The notes under the pieces were generated by a model. The model saw only the letters and a program-made list of their open reading frames with translations. It did no database searches and had not been told where the DNA came from. The position numbers were made by a program, and so were the translations under genes. A stretch of DNA of 64,000 nucleotides from JTS-RE37 sp963756115. GTDB taxonomy: Bacteria; Bacteroidota; Bacteroidia; Flavobacteriales; Flavobacteriaceae. Every line of letters begins with the position of its first letter. Position 1 is the stretch's first letter. The stretch is taken from contig CAVWMN010000010.1 of NCBI GenBank assembly GCA_963756115.1, positions 620,001-684,000 of the forward strand. Reading direction: 5' to 3'. Of this stretch, positions 26,597-36,144 are shown piece after piece.

Positions 26597-27529
26597 ATGA
26601 GTTCCCAATTGCATATTACCAACGGGGATAATTTTACCCAAAAGTTAGAAAAACTCCAACTCAAAGGTGAAATAATTACCTGGCGTGAAATGCTGTGTGA
26701 GGGAAGAACAGAAACGAATGTTGGCAGCGAATCTTTTTGGAAGACCCGCTTTGAATTCCTGCACAAGAACTATAAAGTCAGTAAGTCCTGGTTCGTGGAA
26801 AAGACGCTCAAGGAGTATCGTTCCCTATGCAACCATAAACAGCAGGACCAGATCATCTTATGGTTTGAATATGACCTGTTTTGCCAGGTCAATCTGCTCG
26901 CCGTCCTAAGCTGGCTAAAAACCTACAGGAGGCATGCCGAAATTTCCCTTATCTGCAGCGGAAAAGAGGATGATTCCGATAAATTATACGGCCTTGGCGA
27001 ACTCAGCGATGAACAGTTGATGAACCTGTATAAAAATCGGAAAACGCTTTCCCAGGGTGATATAGAATATGCAGACTACGTTTGGCAGCTGTATTGCAGC
27101 GATAACCCTATACGCCTGGAAAACCTTACCGACTTCGAGGATTACCAGTTCCCGTACCTGTCTGATTCCATTCAGGCACACCTCAGGCGTTTTCCAACTA
27201 TCAAGAACGGCCTGAATGCTGTAGAGAACAAAATCCTGGAAATAGCTGCAGAGCATAAACCCAAAAACAAAAAGGTCCTCCTCAGCCTGGCCCTGGAAAA
27301 CCAGGGGTACTACGGGTTTGGAGATTTGCAGTATGACAGGGTCATCACCAACCTGAAACCCTTGTTCTCCTCCTTTAACCCGGTAAAACTCACCCGTAAG
27401 GGAAAGGATATCCTGGACCGGAAAACCAGCTATTATTCCTTTATCAGGGATAATGAAGCTTATCTGGGCGGGGCTCTTAAATACAACTTCCTGTATAATA
27501 CCGATTCGAATAAAATATTAAAATTATAG
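26597..27529 (+). CDS. DUF1835-domain protein
   Basis: 310 residues from the ATG at 26597 (MSSQLHITNGDNFTQKLEKL); an in-frame start further up adds an implausible hydrophobic leader. The opening LHITNGD, then TWREMLCEGRTE and ILWFEYDLFCQVNLLA, is the DUF1835 pattern, with a C-terminal winged-helix-like segment (LTRKGKDIL). It is soluble. The biochemical function of DUF1835 is unknown. It lies 6 bases before the nucleoside phosphorylase gene, so the two are probably co-transcribed. Confidence 0.8.
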   Translation: MSSQLHITNGDNFTQKLEKLQLKGEIITWREMLCEGRTETNVGSESFWKTRFEFLHKNYKVSKSWFVEKTLKEYRSLCNHKQQDQIILWFEYDLFCQVNLLAVLSWLKTYRRHAEISLICSGKEDDSDKLYGLGELSDEQLMNLYKNRKTLSQGDIEYADYVWQLYCSDNPIRLENLTDFEDYQFPYLSDSIQAHLRRFPTIKNGLNAVENKILEIAAEHKPKNKKVLLSLALENQGYYGFGDLQYDRVITNLKPLFSSFNPVKLTRKGKDILDRKTSYYSFIRDNEAYLGGALKYNFLYNTDSNKILKL

Positions 27530-27535
27530 CGTCGT

Positions 27536-28420
27536 ATGCAGCTTGGTCCCTCGGAGCTGATCCTCAATGCTGACAACAGCATTTACCACCTTAATTTAGT
27601 CCCTGAAGATGTTGCACCCACCATTATTACGGTTGGCGACCCGGACAGGGTCTGGGAGGTTTCAAAATATTTCGATTCGATAGAAGTCCAGAAAAAGAAA
27701 CGGGAATTCCATACACATACCGGCCACCTTGATGGTAAGCGCATTACGGTAATCTCAACCGGTATTGGCACGGACAACATCGATATTGTCCTGAACGAAC
27801 TCGATGCCCTGGCGAACATCGATTTCGAAACCCGGACGGTCAAACAAGACCATACGCAGCTCGATATTGTCAGGATCGGTACCTCCGGTGCGATACAAGC
27901 TGAAATTCCGCTTGATTCTTTCCTTATCAGTGAATATGCGATTGGTTTTGACAGCCTTCTGCATTTCTATGACAGTGAAAACATACAGCACCCGGATATT
28001 CAATTAGCCTTTGTCCAACATACAGACTGGGCGGTGTTTAAATCGATCCCATATGTGGTCTCTGCCCACCCGGAACTTTTGTTGCTCCTGAAATCCCATG
28101 CAGTACAGCTGGGTTTTACCGCGACCAATTCAGGTTTTTACGGGCCGCAAGGCCGTTCCCTCAGGTTGGCTACATCAGACACGGACTTTATGGAAAAACT
28201 GGCCTCCTTTGATTACAAGGGGATGCGGATCACCAACCTGGAAATGGAGACTTCGGGGATCTATGGCCTGTCCCGGTTGCTCGGGCACCGGGCTGTTTCC
28301 ATGAACTGCATCGTAGCCAACAGGGCTACCGGTGAATTTTCCCTGCATCCTGAAAAAGCCATGGACGATCTGATCGGTTACGTGCTCACTAAAATAACCG
28401 CCCCCCAGCATCAAAACTAA
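27536..28420 (+). CDS. Nucleoside phosphorylase (uridine phosphorylase type)
   Basis: 294 residues. TIITVGDPDRVWEVSKYFD is the phosphate-binding GDPxR motif of the NP-I family, and IVRIGTSGAIQ and ITNLEMETSGIYGLSRLLG (with Glu-Met-Glu at the ribose site) follow. It cleaves a nucleoside with phosphate to base plus ribose-1-phosphate in salvage. Uridine-type specificity is suggested by overall similarity but not proven. It follows the DUF1835 gene by 6 bases. Confidence 0.87.
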   Translation: MQLGPSELILNADNSIYHLNLVPEDVAPTIITVGDPDRVWEVSKYFDSIEVQKKKREFHTHTGHLDGKRITVISTGIGTDNIDIVLNELDALANIDFETRTVKQDHTQLDIVRIGTSGAIQAEIPLDSFLISEYAIGFDSLLHFYDSENIQHPDIQLAFVQHTDWAVFKSIPYVVSAHPELLLLLKSHAVQLGFTATNSGFYGPQGRSLRLATSDTDFMEKLASFDYKGMRITNLEMETSGIYGLSRLLGHRAVSMNCIVANRATGEFSLHPEKAMDDLIGYVLTKITAPQHQN

Positions 28421-28456
28421 CCGCTTTACCATTCATTTTATACCTATACTAAAGCT

Positions 28457-28464
28457 TATATTTG
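28457..28464 (+). promoter_or_regulatory. Candidate -7 element TATATTTG for ppk1
   Basis: A full TAnnTTTG match that ends 7 bases before the ppk1 ATG at 28472. Transcription would begin at or near the start codon. Confidence 0.5.
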
Positions 28465-28471
28465 CGACCAT

Positions 28472-30523
28472 ATGTATCAAAATGAATCCGGGCATAAACA
28501 CCGGGACATCAATTGGCTGTATTTCAATGAACGGGTTTTACTGGAGGCGGAAAATACTGCCGTTCCCCTCCTGGAACGCTTAAAATTCCTGGCTATTTTT
28601 TCAACGAATCTGGACGAATATTTCAAGGTCCGGGTCTCCCAGTTACGGCAATTGCGAAAGGTGGATAAAACGCTTCGCAAGAAACTGATCCTGAAAGCCA
28701 ATAAAATCCTGCGGTTTATCCTGGAGGAGATCCACCGGCAGCAGGTCCGGTTTGGCATCGTCTTCAGCGAAATACTCGGGGAATTGAAAAAGGCGGGTAT
28801 TTTGATTGAAAACAGGGGATCCCTCAATGAGTCACAACGAACGTACATCCGGTCCTATTTCCGGGAGCACCTGCAAAAAGATTGTAAAATAATAACACCG
28901 GAAGGGGAAATTTTTCTGGAAGACGGACAGTTATACCTGTTGGTGGATCACGGAGATACCAACTGGAACCTTGTCCATATCCCCGTCGACATCCATGGCC
29001 GTTTTCACGAGATTCCGGGAGAGGCACACCATTTCGTATTTCTCGATGATATCCTTAAACTAAACCTTGAATTACTTTTCCCCGACAAGCCCGTAGTGAA
29101 TAGCTTTGCCATCAAATTATCCCGGGACGCAGAATTGTACCTTGAAGACGATTACCGCAATTCAGCGCTGGTAGAAAAGATATACGACTCGCTTGACAAA
29201 CGGGAGACCGGGCAGCCCACGCGGCTCCTCTATGATGAGGCCATGCCCGGGGATTTACAGCTGGCCCTGATGGAGAAGCTGGGTATAGGAGAAGTAGACA
29301 TGTTCCCTGGCGGGCAATACCATAACCTGTCTGATTTTTTAGGGTTTGCCGATCCAACTGAGAACCCTGATCTGCGCTACATCCCACAGCCCCCCTTGCC
29401 ACATCCGGTGCTTTCAGATTCCCGGAATATCTTTGCTTCCATAGCCGAAAAGGACCAGGTGGTCCATTTCCCGTACCAGCAGTTCAGCGTGGTGGAAAAA
29501 TTGATAGGATCCGCAGCAGAGGATCCGGATGTGACCTCCATCAAAATGACGCTCTACCGGATCGCTGAAACCTCCAAACTTACAGACGGTCTGATCCGTG
29601 CCCTGAAAAACAACAAAAAAGTAACCCTCTTTGTTGAGGCAAAAGCTCGATTTGACGAGAAAAATAATATCGAGTGGGGCCAGACCTTTATTGACAACGG
29701 GGCTACTGTTATTTTCAGCGTCCCTAATATAAAGGTTCATTCCAAGGTTGCCCTCATCGAACGATTGGAGGACGGGAAAATCAAAAGATATGCCTTTATC
29801 GGAACCGGGAATTTCAATGCGCAGACCTCTGCAATATATTGCGATCATGGCCTTTTTACCAGCCATAGCGGGATAACGGAGGACCTGGACCAGGTCTTCT
29901 CTGTGCTGCAAAAGAAACTGATCATACCAAAACTACGGTATATCCTTGCCTCGCCTTATAATACCAGGAATTCTTTTTTGGAACTGATCGAAAAAGAGAT
30001 CCGCAATGCGGGGGAAGACCTGCCTTCCGGAATCACGATCAAGATGAACAGCCTGGAGGATGCAGTGATGATAGAAGCGCTGCACCGGGCGGCGTCTGCC
30101 GGGGTGTCGGTTCGACTCCTTGTCCGCGGGTTTTGCTGCCTGATTCCAAAAATAACAGTAAATGGCAATTCCATGGAAAACCCCATCCACATTACCAGTA
30201 TTGTTGACCGTTACCTGGAACATGGGAGGTTATATTTATTCGAAAACGGAGGGCAGCAAAAATTATATATGGGATCAGCGGACTGGATGACGCGCAACCT
30301 CGACCGCCGCATTGAAGTGCTGACTCCCATTCTGGATGCCCAGGTATTCCTGGAATTGAAGGATATTTTGGAGATACAGCTTCAGGACAATGTAAAGGCC
30401 CGGGTAGTAGATGCCGGTGATTCCAATAAAGCGGTGCCTCGTGCAACGGGCGAAGAACCAATCCGTTCGCAATACGCAATTTATAAGTACCTTAAAGAAA
30501 AACTACCGAATGAAAACCATTAG
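28472..30523 (+). CDS. ppk1: Polyphosphate kinase 1
   Basis: 683 residues, the usual PPK1 length. The N domain reads RDINWLYFNERVLLEAEN, then FLAIFSTNLDEYFKVR. The phospholipase-D-like half has ITSIKMTLYR-type sequence (DVTSIKMTLYRIAETS), KVHSKVALIER with a catalytic-site His, and YAFIGTGNFN. It polymerises the gamma phosphate of ATP into inorganic polyphosphate, via autophosphorylation on His, at the inner face of the membrane. Its last 14 bases overlap the start of the solute-binding gene. A TATATTTG box lies 7 bases upstream. Confidence 0.95.
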   Translation: MYQNESGHKHRDINWLYFNERVLLEAENTAVPLLERLKFLAIFSTNLDEYFKVRVSQLRQLRKVDKTLRKKLILKANKILRFILEEIHRQQVRFGIVFSEILGELKKAGILIENRGSLNESQRTYIRSYFREHLQKDCKIITPEGEIFLEDGQLYLLVDHGDTNWNLVHIPVDIHGRFHEIPGEAHHFVFLDDILKLNLELLFPDKPVVNSFAIKLSRDAELYLEDDYRNSALVEKIYDSLDKRETGQPTRLLYDEAMPGDLQLALMEKLGIGEVDMFPGGQYHNLSDFLGFADPTENPDLRYIPQPPLPHPVLSDSRNIFASIAEKDQVVHFPYQQFSVVEKLIGSAAEDPDVTSIKMTLYRIAETSKLTDGLIRALKNNKKVTLFVEAKARFDEKNNIEWGQTFIDNGATVIFSVPNIKVHSKVALIERLEDGKIKRYAFIGTGNFNAQTSAIYCDHGLFTSHSGITEDLDQVFSVLQKKLIIPKLRYILASPYNTRNSFLELIEKEIRNAGEDLPSGITIKMNSLEDAVMIEALHRAASAGVSVRLLVRGFCCLIPKITVNGNSMENPIHITSIVDRYLEHGRLYLFENGGQQKLYMGSADWMTRNLDRRIEVLTPILDAQVFLELKDILEIQLQDNVKARVVDAGDSNKAVPRATGEEPIRSQYAIYKYLKEKLPNENH

Positions 30524-31360
30524 GATACTGGGTGTCCCGGAACATTTCAACCTCCCCTGGGAGCTGGCTATAGAAGAAGGGGCCTTTGAAGCCAGGGGCA
30601 TCGACCTGCAATGGCAGGATATTCCCGAAGGGACAGGAAAAATGTCCGGGATGCTCCAAAACAAGGAAACGGAACTGGCGGTTGTCCTTACGGAGGGAAT
30701 TGTTAAAAGTATGGCCGAAGGCAATCCCGTACAAATAATCCAGGAATACATCGCTTCCCCCTGCTATGGGGAATCCATGTTGCAGCTGATAGCCCCTACC
30801 GGTCTATATCCGACCTTAGGAATACGAAGCCGGCTATCAGCCGATTTGGCAGTGGCAGCCACCTCATGGCCTGTGTCCATGCACAACAACAGGGGTGGAA
30901 CCCGGCTAAACTCCAGTTTGAAGTGGTCCATACCCTCGATAATGCCATCCGGTCATTGACTTCTGGAGAATCCGCTTACTTTATGTGGGAACATTTTACG
31001 ACCAAACCTTTCGTGGATAATGGCACCTTCCGGAGGTTGGGGGACTGCCCTACCCCTTGGCCCTGTTTTGTCCTGGCAGGAACTTTGGATTTTATTCAAA
31101 AAGAAGCGCGTGTCCTGGAACATATCCTGGAAATCATCAACCTGTATTCATCGGAATTCCCCCTCATACCCAGTATAGATCGTACCCTCGCAAACCGGTA
31201 TGGACAGCAGGCAGCGGATATCCGGGAATGGCTGGCACGAACGCGTTGGAGCCAATCCCAATTAGGAAAGCAACAGATTGAAATAGTGATAGATACATTA
31301 TTTAACCTAAAGTTGATTGATAAGAAGTTGCCAGCGCTGCCCCTGCTGTACAATGCGTAG
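30510..31360 (+). pseudogene. Frameshifted SsuA/NMT1-like substrate-binding protein gene
   Basis: The frame starting at 30510 (MKTIRILGVPEHFNLPWELA) resembles a soluble periplasmic-binding-protein-fold family common in Bacteroidota. It leaves frame after IIQEYIASP. Adding one C to the C5 run at 30757-30761 restores LLWGIHVAADSPYRSISDL and then joins the downstream frame (SRFGSGSHLMACVHAQQQ, later DCPTPWPCFVLAG). The repaired product is 283 residues, as expected for the family. There is no signal peptide. The start overlaps ppk1 by 14 bases. It is either a recent one-base deletion in a homopolymer or a sequencing error. Intact relatives are thought to bind small organic ligands. Confidence 0.8.
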
Positions 31361-31379
31361 TACCAGGCCTGTTGTTATA

Positions 31380-32045
31380 CTACCAATTGATCGGGGGTTT
31401 GCCCTGGGCGCCGAGGATCTTGTTGGCCTTACTGAAATGTTTGTTGCCAAACCATAGGCCCCGGTTGGCACTAAGGGGTGATGGATGGCCGGAGGTGAGG
31501 ATATAATGCCTTCCCTGATCGATCAGGGAAACTTTTTTCCTGGCAAAGCCGCCCCAGAGTAAAAAAACGACCCCTTCCCTTTTTTCTGAAATCCGGGAAA
31601 TAACATGGTCCGTAAAAGTTTCCCACCCTTGGTTCTGGTGGCTCCCGGCTGCATGTGCCCGCACGGTCAGGGTGGCATTCAGGAGGAGTACACCCTGGTC
31701 TGCCCACCGTTCCAGGTTGCCGCTTTGGGGATAAGGTTTCCCCAGATCTGTCTGGATTTCCTTAAAAATGTTTTTCAGTGAGGGCGGGTGGGCAATTCCA
31801 TCATGGACAGAAAAGCAGAGCCCGTTAGCCTGGTTAGGCCCATGGTATGGGTCCTGCCCGATGATGACAACATTGGTCCGGTCCAGGGGGGAATGGTCAA
31901 AGGAGGCAAAGATCTCGCTCCCTTTCGGATAACACTTGTAGGCGGAATACTCCGATCTTACAAACTTTACAAGCTTCTCAAAATAAGGTTGCCGGAATTC
32001 GTCCTGAAGCACATTTTTCCAGCTGGGGTGTAAATCTACATACAT
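31380..32045 (-). CDS. ung: Uracil-DNA glycosylase, family 1
   Basis: 221 residues. VVIIGQDPYHGPNQANGLCF holds the catalytic Asp and the water-activating loop. LLLNATLTVRAHAAGSHQN gives the uracil-contacting Asn, and HPSPLSANRGLWFG carries the His-Pro-Ser-Pro-Leu loop. It removes uracil from DNA to start base excision repair. Length fits family 1 enzymes. The gene has its own promoter at 32069-32076 and converges on the frameshifted solute-binding gene with only 19 bases between stops. Confidence 0.96.
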   Translation of the reverse strand: MYVDLHPSWKNVLQDEFRQPYFEKLVKFVRSEYSAYKCYPKGSEIFASFDHSPLDRTNVVIIGQDPYHGPNQANGLCFSVHDGIAHPPSLKNIFKEIQTDLGKPYPQSGNLERWADQGVLLLNATLTVRAHAAGSHQNQGWETFTDHVISRISEKREGVVFLLWGGFARKKVSLIDQGRHYILTSGHPSPLSANRGLWFGNKHFSKANKILGAQGKPPINW

Positions 32046-32068
32046 GTAATCCGATGGATAATCGGTTT

Positions 32069-32076
32069 CAAAATTA
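32069..32076 (-). promoter_or_regulatory. Candidate promoter of ung (TAATTTTG)
   Basis: Minus-strand TAATTTTG lies 23 bases before the ung ATG. A TTGACA hexamer lies 17 bases further upstream, giving a complete two-part promoter. Confidence 0.5.
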
Positions 32077-32123
32077 CGGTATTATCCCAGCATTGTCAAC
32101 CAGGGGAAGTCCGGGAACCGGGT

Positions 32124-33218
32124 TTATTTTGAAGAAGCAACCGGAAGGGCCCTTGCAGCCAGTTGTTTTTGAAGCAAGGTATCGCTGCTGATCCTCTCGC
32201 CCAGGATTTCAAGATACCGGTCTGCTGTCTTACACGGGTGGATCTCTTCGGCCCTGGAAGCCAACTCAAATGCAGCCTGGAGGTTCTCCAGATATTCCTG
32301 GTAGACAGCCATATTATGATGGGCCCGGCAACTTACCCGGGCATTCTGATCCGATCTGCTTTGTTCCCATATCCTTGAAGCTCCTGCCAGATCGCCTTCC
32401 AGCACCAATTGATGGGCAGTTTTAAACCCGGCGGTCCCCGTACTGTAATATTGCCGGTACACCCCCCGGTTATAGGGTTGCAACCTCATGCCGTATTCCC
32501 TGCCATTACGAATGCTCGTATGCATTAGGGAGTCCATTCTGCCGGTAACGGCTTCCAGGGCTTGTAACGGGTTTTTGCCCTTGGCAGTTATGGAAAACTG
32601 GTCGGTAAAGGTAATTTCATCCAGGACGAGCCTGCGGGCTGGATCATATATGCGCCATCCATTCTCCAGCAATGTTTCCAGGGTGATCTCCCGCGCCGGA
32701 ATGCTGATTTTCATACGCAGCATATCGGTATCCTCCATGGTGGATTTTTCAAAAGATATCCGTGTATCGGTACCGTACGACTCCAGGGAGAAAATAGCAT
32801 CCAGCTGGTACGTATCACAAACACGCTCAATGCTGTCCCATGGGATCTCAGGTGTTGCCGTTTCATTATTCCTGGTAAAATCATGCACTTTATCCAAAAG
32901 TAATACGGTATCCACCATAGGGTCTTTTTGCAATGCTGCCTGTACCGCCTGCATCGCTGCAATACTGCCATGTTGTACTATCTTTTCATCCCGCAATGCA
33001 ACCAGTTGGTTTAGGCCTTCTGATTCAGCCGGGGACTTAAAGGGCCTGCTCTCGTTAATTATCCCAATCCTTTTGGTCCCACCGGCAAGTTCAACAGGCG
33101 CGGGCTCAAGCGTTTCAAACTGCAGCGTTGCAGTAGATTGGCAGCCTGTAAACACGACAGGAATAAGTACCCATAACAAATGATAAACCGGAAATTTACG
33201 TAACTCCATAATGTGCAT
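32124..33218 (-). CDS. DUF6340-type lipoprotein
   Basis: 364 residues, with a hydrophobic N-terminus ending PVVFTGC (lipobox). LQFETLEPAPVELAGGTKRIGIINES is split here only by family memory: the stretch around APVEL and KRIGIINES matches DUF6340 proteins of Bacteroidota. The C-terminal third has helical repeats (CRAHHNMAVYQEYLENLQAA) that look like a TPR-type hairpin. An alternative start is the ATG three codons later. The function is unknown; it is likely anchored in the outer membrane. It is divergent from mutS2 and upstream of ung on the same strand. Confidence 0.65.
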   Translation of the reverse strand: MHIMELRKFPVYHLLWVLIPVVFTGCQSTATLQFETLEPAPVELAGGTKRIGIINESRPFKSPAESEGLNQLVALRDEKIVQHGSIAAMQAVQAALQKDPMVDTVLLLDKVHDFTRNNETATPEIPWDSIERVCDTYQLDAIFSLESYGTDTRISFEKSTMEDTDMLRMKISIPAREITLETLLENGWRIYDPARRLVLDEITFTDQFSITAKGKNPLQALEAVTGRMDSLMHTSIRNGREYGMRLQPYNRGVYRQYYSTGTAGFKTAHQLVLEGDLAGASRIWEQSRSDQNARVSCRAHHNMAVYQEYLENLQAAFELASRAEEIHPCKTADRYLEILGERISSDTLLQKQLAARALPVASSK

Positions 33219-33400
33219 AGCCCTTGCGGGGAATGATTAACCATAGCTAAAACACCATATTACCCTTGTTTATTGTATTTAGGGTTAAATGAACTGTAAC
33301 TTCAGGCAGCACATATCTGTGATAAATGGAAAAAAAAGCTGGTGAAAAAATACGGGAACGCAATGTCATGCGGGTAGTTTTTCAAATCAACCCTAATCCA

Positions 33401-33408
33401 TACCTTTG
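33401..33408 (+). promoter_or_regulatory. -7 element TACCTTTG for mutS2, which decides its start
   Basis: TACCTTTG ends 18 bases before the ATG at 33427. It overlaps an in-frame upstream TTG at 33406, which therefore cannot be the start codon. Confidence 0.55.
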
Positions 33409-33426
33409 CGCCTTACAGGATATACA

Positions 33427-35595
33427 ATGGCCAAAATCAGTAAAAAAACACTTCAGGACCTGGAATTTCCGGTGGTGCTGCAACAATTGGCAGGCCGTTG
33501 CAGTACGGAACTCGGAAAGGAACGCGCACTACTGCTAACTCCTGTAAAAGATGAGGCTGTACTATTCAATATACTGGGGCAGACATCGGAATACCTTTCT
33601 TCTCTTACCAACGATAACAGGCTCCCCAACCACGGGTTTGAGGAAATATCCGGGGAATTGAAATTACTGAAAATCGAAAATACCACCCTGGAGATCGGGG
33701 GGTTTCGAAAAATTGCCGCTATATGCACAACTGTGGTTGCCCATAAAAAATTTTTAAAGAAATTTAAAGTTTATTATCCACTGCTATTTGAAGTTTCCGA
33801 AAAAATAGAAGCCAATACGGAAATCCCCCGGCAAATTGATGAAGTGATCGATAAATTCGGGGAAATCCGGGACAGTGCCTCCGAGGCTTTAAAATCCATC
33901 CGGCAGGATATGCAGCGGATCAAGGCACGTATCAACCAAAGTTTCGGGGCAGCCCTTTCACAATACCAGGCATCGGAATTCCTGGATGAGATCCGTGAAT
34001 CCGTTGTTGATAACCGCAGGGTACTTGCCGTTAAAGCCATGTATAGAAAAAAGGTAAGGGGAACCGTCATGGGTTCTTCCAAAACCGGAAGTATCGTTTA
34101 TATTGAACCTGAAGCTGCCCTTACGTACAGCCGGGAACTCAACAACCTGGAGTTTGATGAAAAGGAGGAAATCCAGCGGATCCTCAACGAACTGACCAAC
34201 TATTTAAGGCCTTCGCGGCTCATGCTCTCAGCATACCAGGATTTCCTTGCCCATATGGACCTCACGGCGGCCAAAGCAAAATATGCCGCTGCAATGGATG
34301 CGCTGTTACCGGAAATCAACCGGGAACGCCGCCTATTCCTCCGGGAAGCTTACCATCCCCTGCTGTTACTGAGCAATAAACGAAAAAAGGAAAAGACATA
34401 TCCCCAGACCATAGAATTGCTACCGGAGAACAGGATCATCGTAATTTCCGGGCCCAACGCCGGGGGCAAAAGCATTACCCTTAAAACCATCGGGTTGCTG
34501 CAGCTAATGCTGCAAAGCGGTTTATTGATCCCGGTGCATGAACGGAGTTCCGTTTGCCTGTTTGATAAGATATTAACCGATATCGGGGATAACCAGTCCA
34601 TAGAAAACCACCTGAGCACTTATAGTTACCGACTTAAGAACATGCAGGGCTTTATTAAGAAATGCAATGAAAATACCCTGTTCCTGATTGATGAATTCGG
34701 GACGGGCAGTGACCCTGAATTGGGAGGCGCATTGGCAGAAGCTTTCCTGGAAGTATTTTATGAAAAGGGATCCTACGGGGTCATCACAACCCATTATGCC
34801 AACCTCAAGGCGTTGGCAGATGAACTCCCGCATGCCACTAATGCCAACATGCTGTTCAACAGCCAGACGCTGGAACCCGCCTTCCAGCTGATACTGGGGG
34901 AGGCCGGCAGTTCATTTACCTTCGAGGTGGCCCAGAAAAACGGTATTCCATTCAACCTGATCAATAAAGCGAGGAAGAAAGTAGCCCGGGGAAAAGTACG
35001 GTTTGACGCCACCATCGCCAAACTCCAAAAAGAACGCAGCAAAATGGCGCAGACGGGCTCCCGGTTGCAGGAAGAAGAGTCCAAAGCGAGGGAGGAGGCA
35101 ATTCGACTTGAAAAATTGAATGCTAAAGTCAAATCGAAACTGGAAAATTATCAGGAGCTCTATGACCATGACCAACGGATGATCCGGCTGGGAAACAAGG
35201 TAAATACAGCTGCGGCCCGTTATTTCCAGGATAAAAAAAAGCGGGCACTGGTCTCCGAACTCCTGCACATTGTGGAAACAGAAAACAGCAAGCGCAAAAA
35301 GAAATCAGCCCGGGAAGCCAAAATGGACCAGGAAAAACAGGCTAAGGTGGTGCAGGAAGTTCAGCAGGAAGTAAAGGTGATCCGAAAGGCAAAGGAAGAG
35401 CAGAAAAAAAAGGCACCAAAACCGAAGGTAAAACCCCGCCCCGTTTTTAAGGTAGGGGATCGCGTTCGGATGCTGGACGGGAAGGCGGTGGGTAGCATTG
35501 ACAATCTGGAAAAGAACAAGGCCATTGTCAATTACGGGATGTTCACTACGAATGTCAGCATAGATCAGCTGGAACTGGTGGAAGCCGGGAAATAA
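33427..35595 (+). CDS. MutS2-type DNA-binding ATPase without Smr domain
   Basis: 722 residues from the ATG at 33427. The order is a core/clamp region with coiled coils, then the ABC ATPase with Walker A (ISGPNAGGKSITLKT), Walker B (NTLFLIDEFGTGSDPELGG) and VITTHYANLKALA. A long basic coiled coil follows (about residues 515-650), ending in a KOW-like module (FKVGDRVRMLDGKAVGSI). The chain stops there, so the C-terminal Smr nuclease domain of Bacillus MutS2 is absent. Family roles include suppression of recombination and ribosome-collision rescue. Without Smr, a nuclease activity would need the other proposed site, so its activity here is uncertain. Confidence 0.88.
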   Translation: MAKISKKTLQDLEFPVVLQQLAGRCSTELGKERALLLTPVKDEAVLFNILGQTSEYLSSLTNDNRLPNHGFEEISGELKLLKIENTTLEIGGFRKIAAICTTVVAHKKFLKKFKVYYPLLFEVSEKIEANTEIPRQIDEVIDKFGEIRDSASEALKSIRQDMQRIKARINQSFGAALSQYQASEFLDEIRESVVDNRRVLAVKAMYRKKVRGTVMGSSKTGSIVYIEPEAALTYSRELNNLEFDEKEEIQRILNELTNYLRPSRLMLSAYQDFLAHMDLTAAKAKYAAAMDALLPEINRERRLFLREAYHPLLLLSNKRKKEKTYPQTIELLPENRIIVISGPNAGGKSITLKTIGLLQLMLQSGLLIPVHERSSVCLFDKILTDIGDNQSIENHLSTYSYRLKNMQGFIKKCNENTLFLIDEFGTGSDPELGGALAEAFLEVFYEKGSYGVITTHYANLKALADELPHATNANMLFNSQTLEPAFQLILGEAGSSFTFEVAQKNGIPFNLINKARKKVARGKVRFDATIAKLQKERSKMAQTGSRLQEEESKAREEAIRLEKLNAKVKSKLENYQELYDHDQRMIRLGNKVNTAAARYFQDKKKRALVSELLHIVETENSKRKKKSAREAKMDQEKQAKVVQEVQQEVKVIRKAKEEQKKKAPKPKVKPRPVFKVGDRVRMLDGKAVGSIDNLEKNKAIVNYGMFTTNVSIDQLELVEAGK

Positions 35596-35700
35596 GTGAA
35601 TGGATTTGAATTCCGGATAGCTGTTGGCCGTATGGAACAGCAGGTCTGCTTTATTAACCTAAATACACTATAAAAGCTTTTCCCGTATGGGTCCACACCG

Positions 35701-35708
35701 TACCTTTG
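35701..35708 (+). promoter_or_regulatory. Candidate -7 element TACCTTTG for the DCC gene
   Basis: Ends 4 bases before the ATG at 35713. If used, the transcript is leaderless. No other upstream ATG in frame is better placed. Confidence 0.45.
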
Positions 35709-35712
35709 TGCT

Positions 35713-36123
35713 ATGGTAACAGGAGGAAAGAAAGTTATCCTTTTTGACGGCGTGTGCAACCTGTGCAACCGCGCTATACAGTTTGTCATCAAACGCGATA
35801 AGAAGGATGTATTTCGATTTGCAGCACTGCAAAGTGAAACAGGCAGGCGTTTTATTGCCGAACGCGGGATTGATACCTCCAAGGTGGATTCCATTATCCT
35901 GATCGAACCCCAGATCGCCTATTACACAAAATCGGAAGCGGCCCTGCAGATAGGGAAGTCCTTTGGCGGAATATGGAACCTTCTGGGCATCTTTGACTGG
36001 ATTCCCCGGGTTATCCGGGACTGGGTATATGACCGGATCGCAAGAAACCGCTACAAGTGGTTTGGAAAACGCAGTGAATGTATGATCCCCACTCCCGAGC
36101 TGAAGGCAAAATTCCTGGATTAG
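35713..36123 (+). CDS. DCC-family thiol-disulfide oxidoreductase-like protein (DUF393)
   Basis: 136 residues. The signature LFDGVCNLCNRAIQFVIKRD contains DGxCxxC, which defines the DCC family, and FAALQSETG follows. It is probably a thioredoxin-like redox protein; the substrate is unknown. The C-terminus (VYDRIARNRYKWFGKRSEC) is the usual end, with a further Cys. A TACCTTTG box sits 4 bases upstream of the start. It converges on the ATP-grasp cluster, 21 bases from its end. Confidence 0.88.
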   Translation: MVTGGKKVILFDGVCNLCNRAIQFVIKRDKKDVFRFAALQSETGRRFIAERGIDTSKVDSIILIEPQIAYYTKSEAALQIGKSFGGIWNLLGIFDWIPRVIRDWVYDRIARNRYKWFGKRSECMIPTPELKAKFLD

Positions 36124-36144
36124 AATACCGGGGTTGCATGAAGA

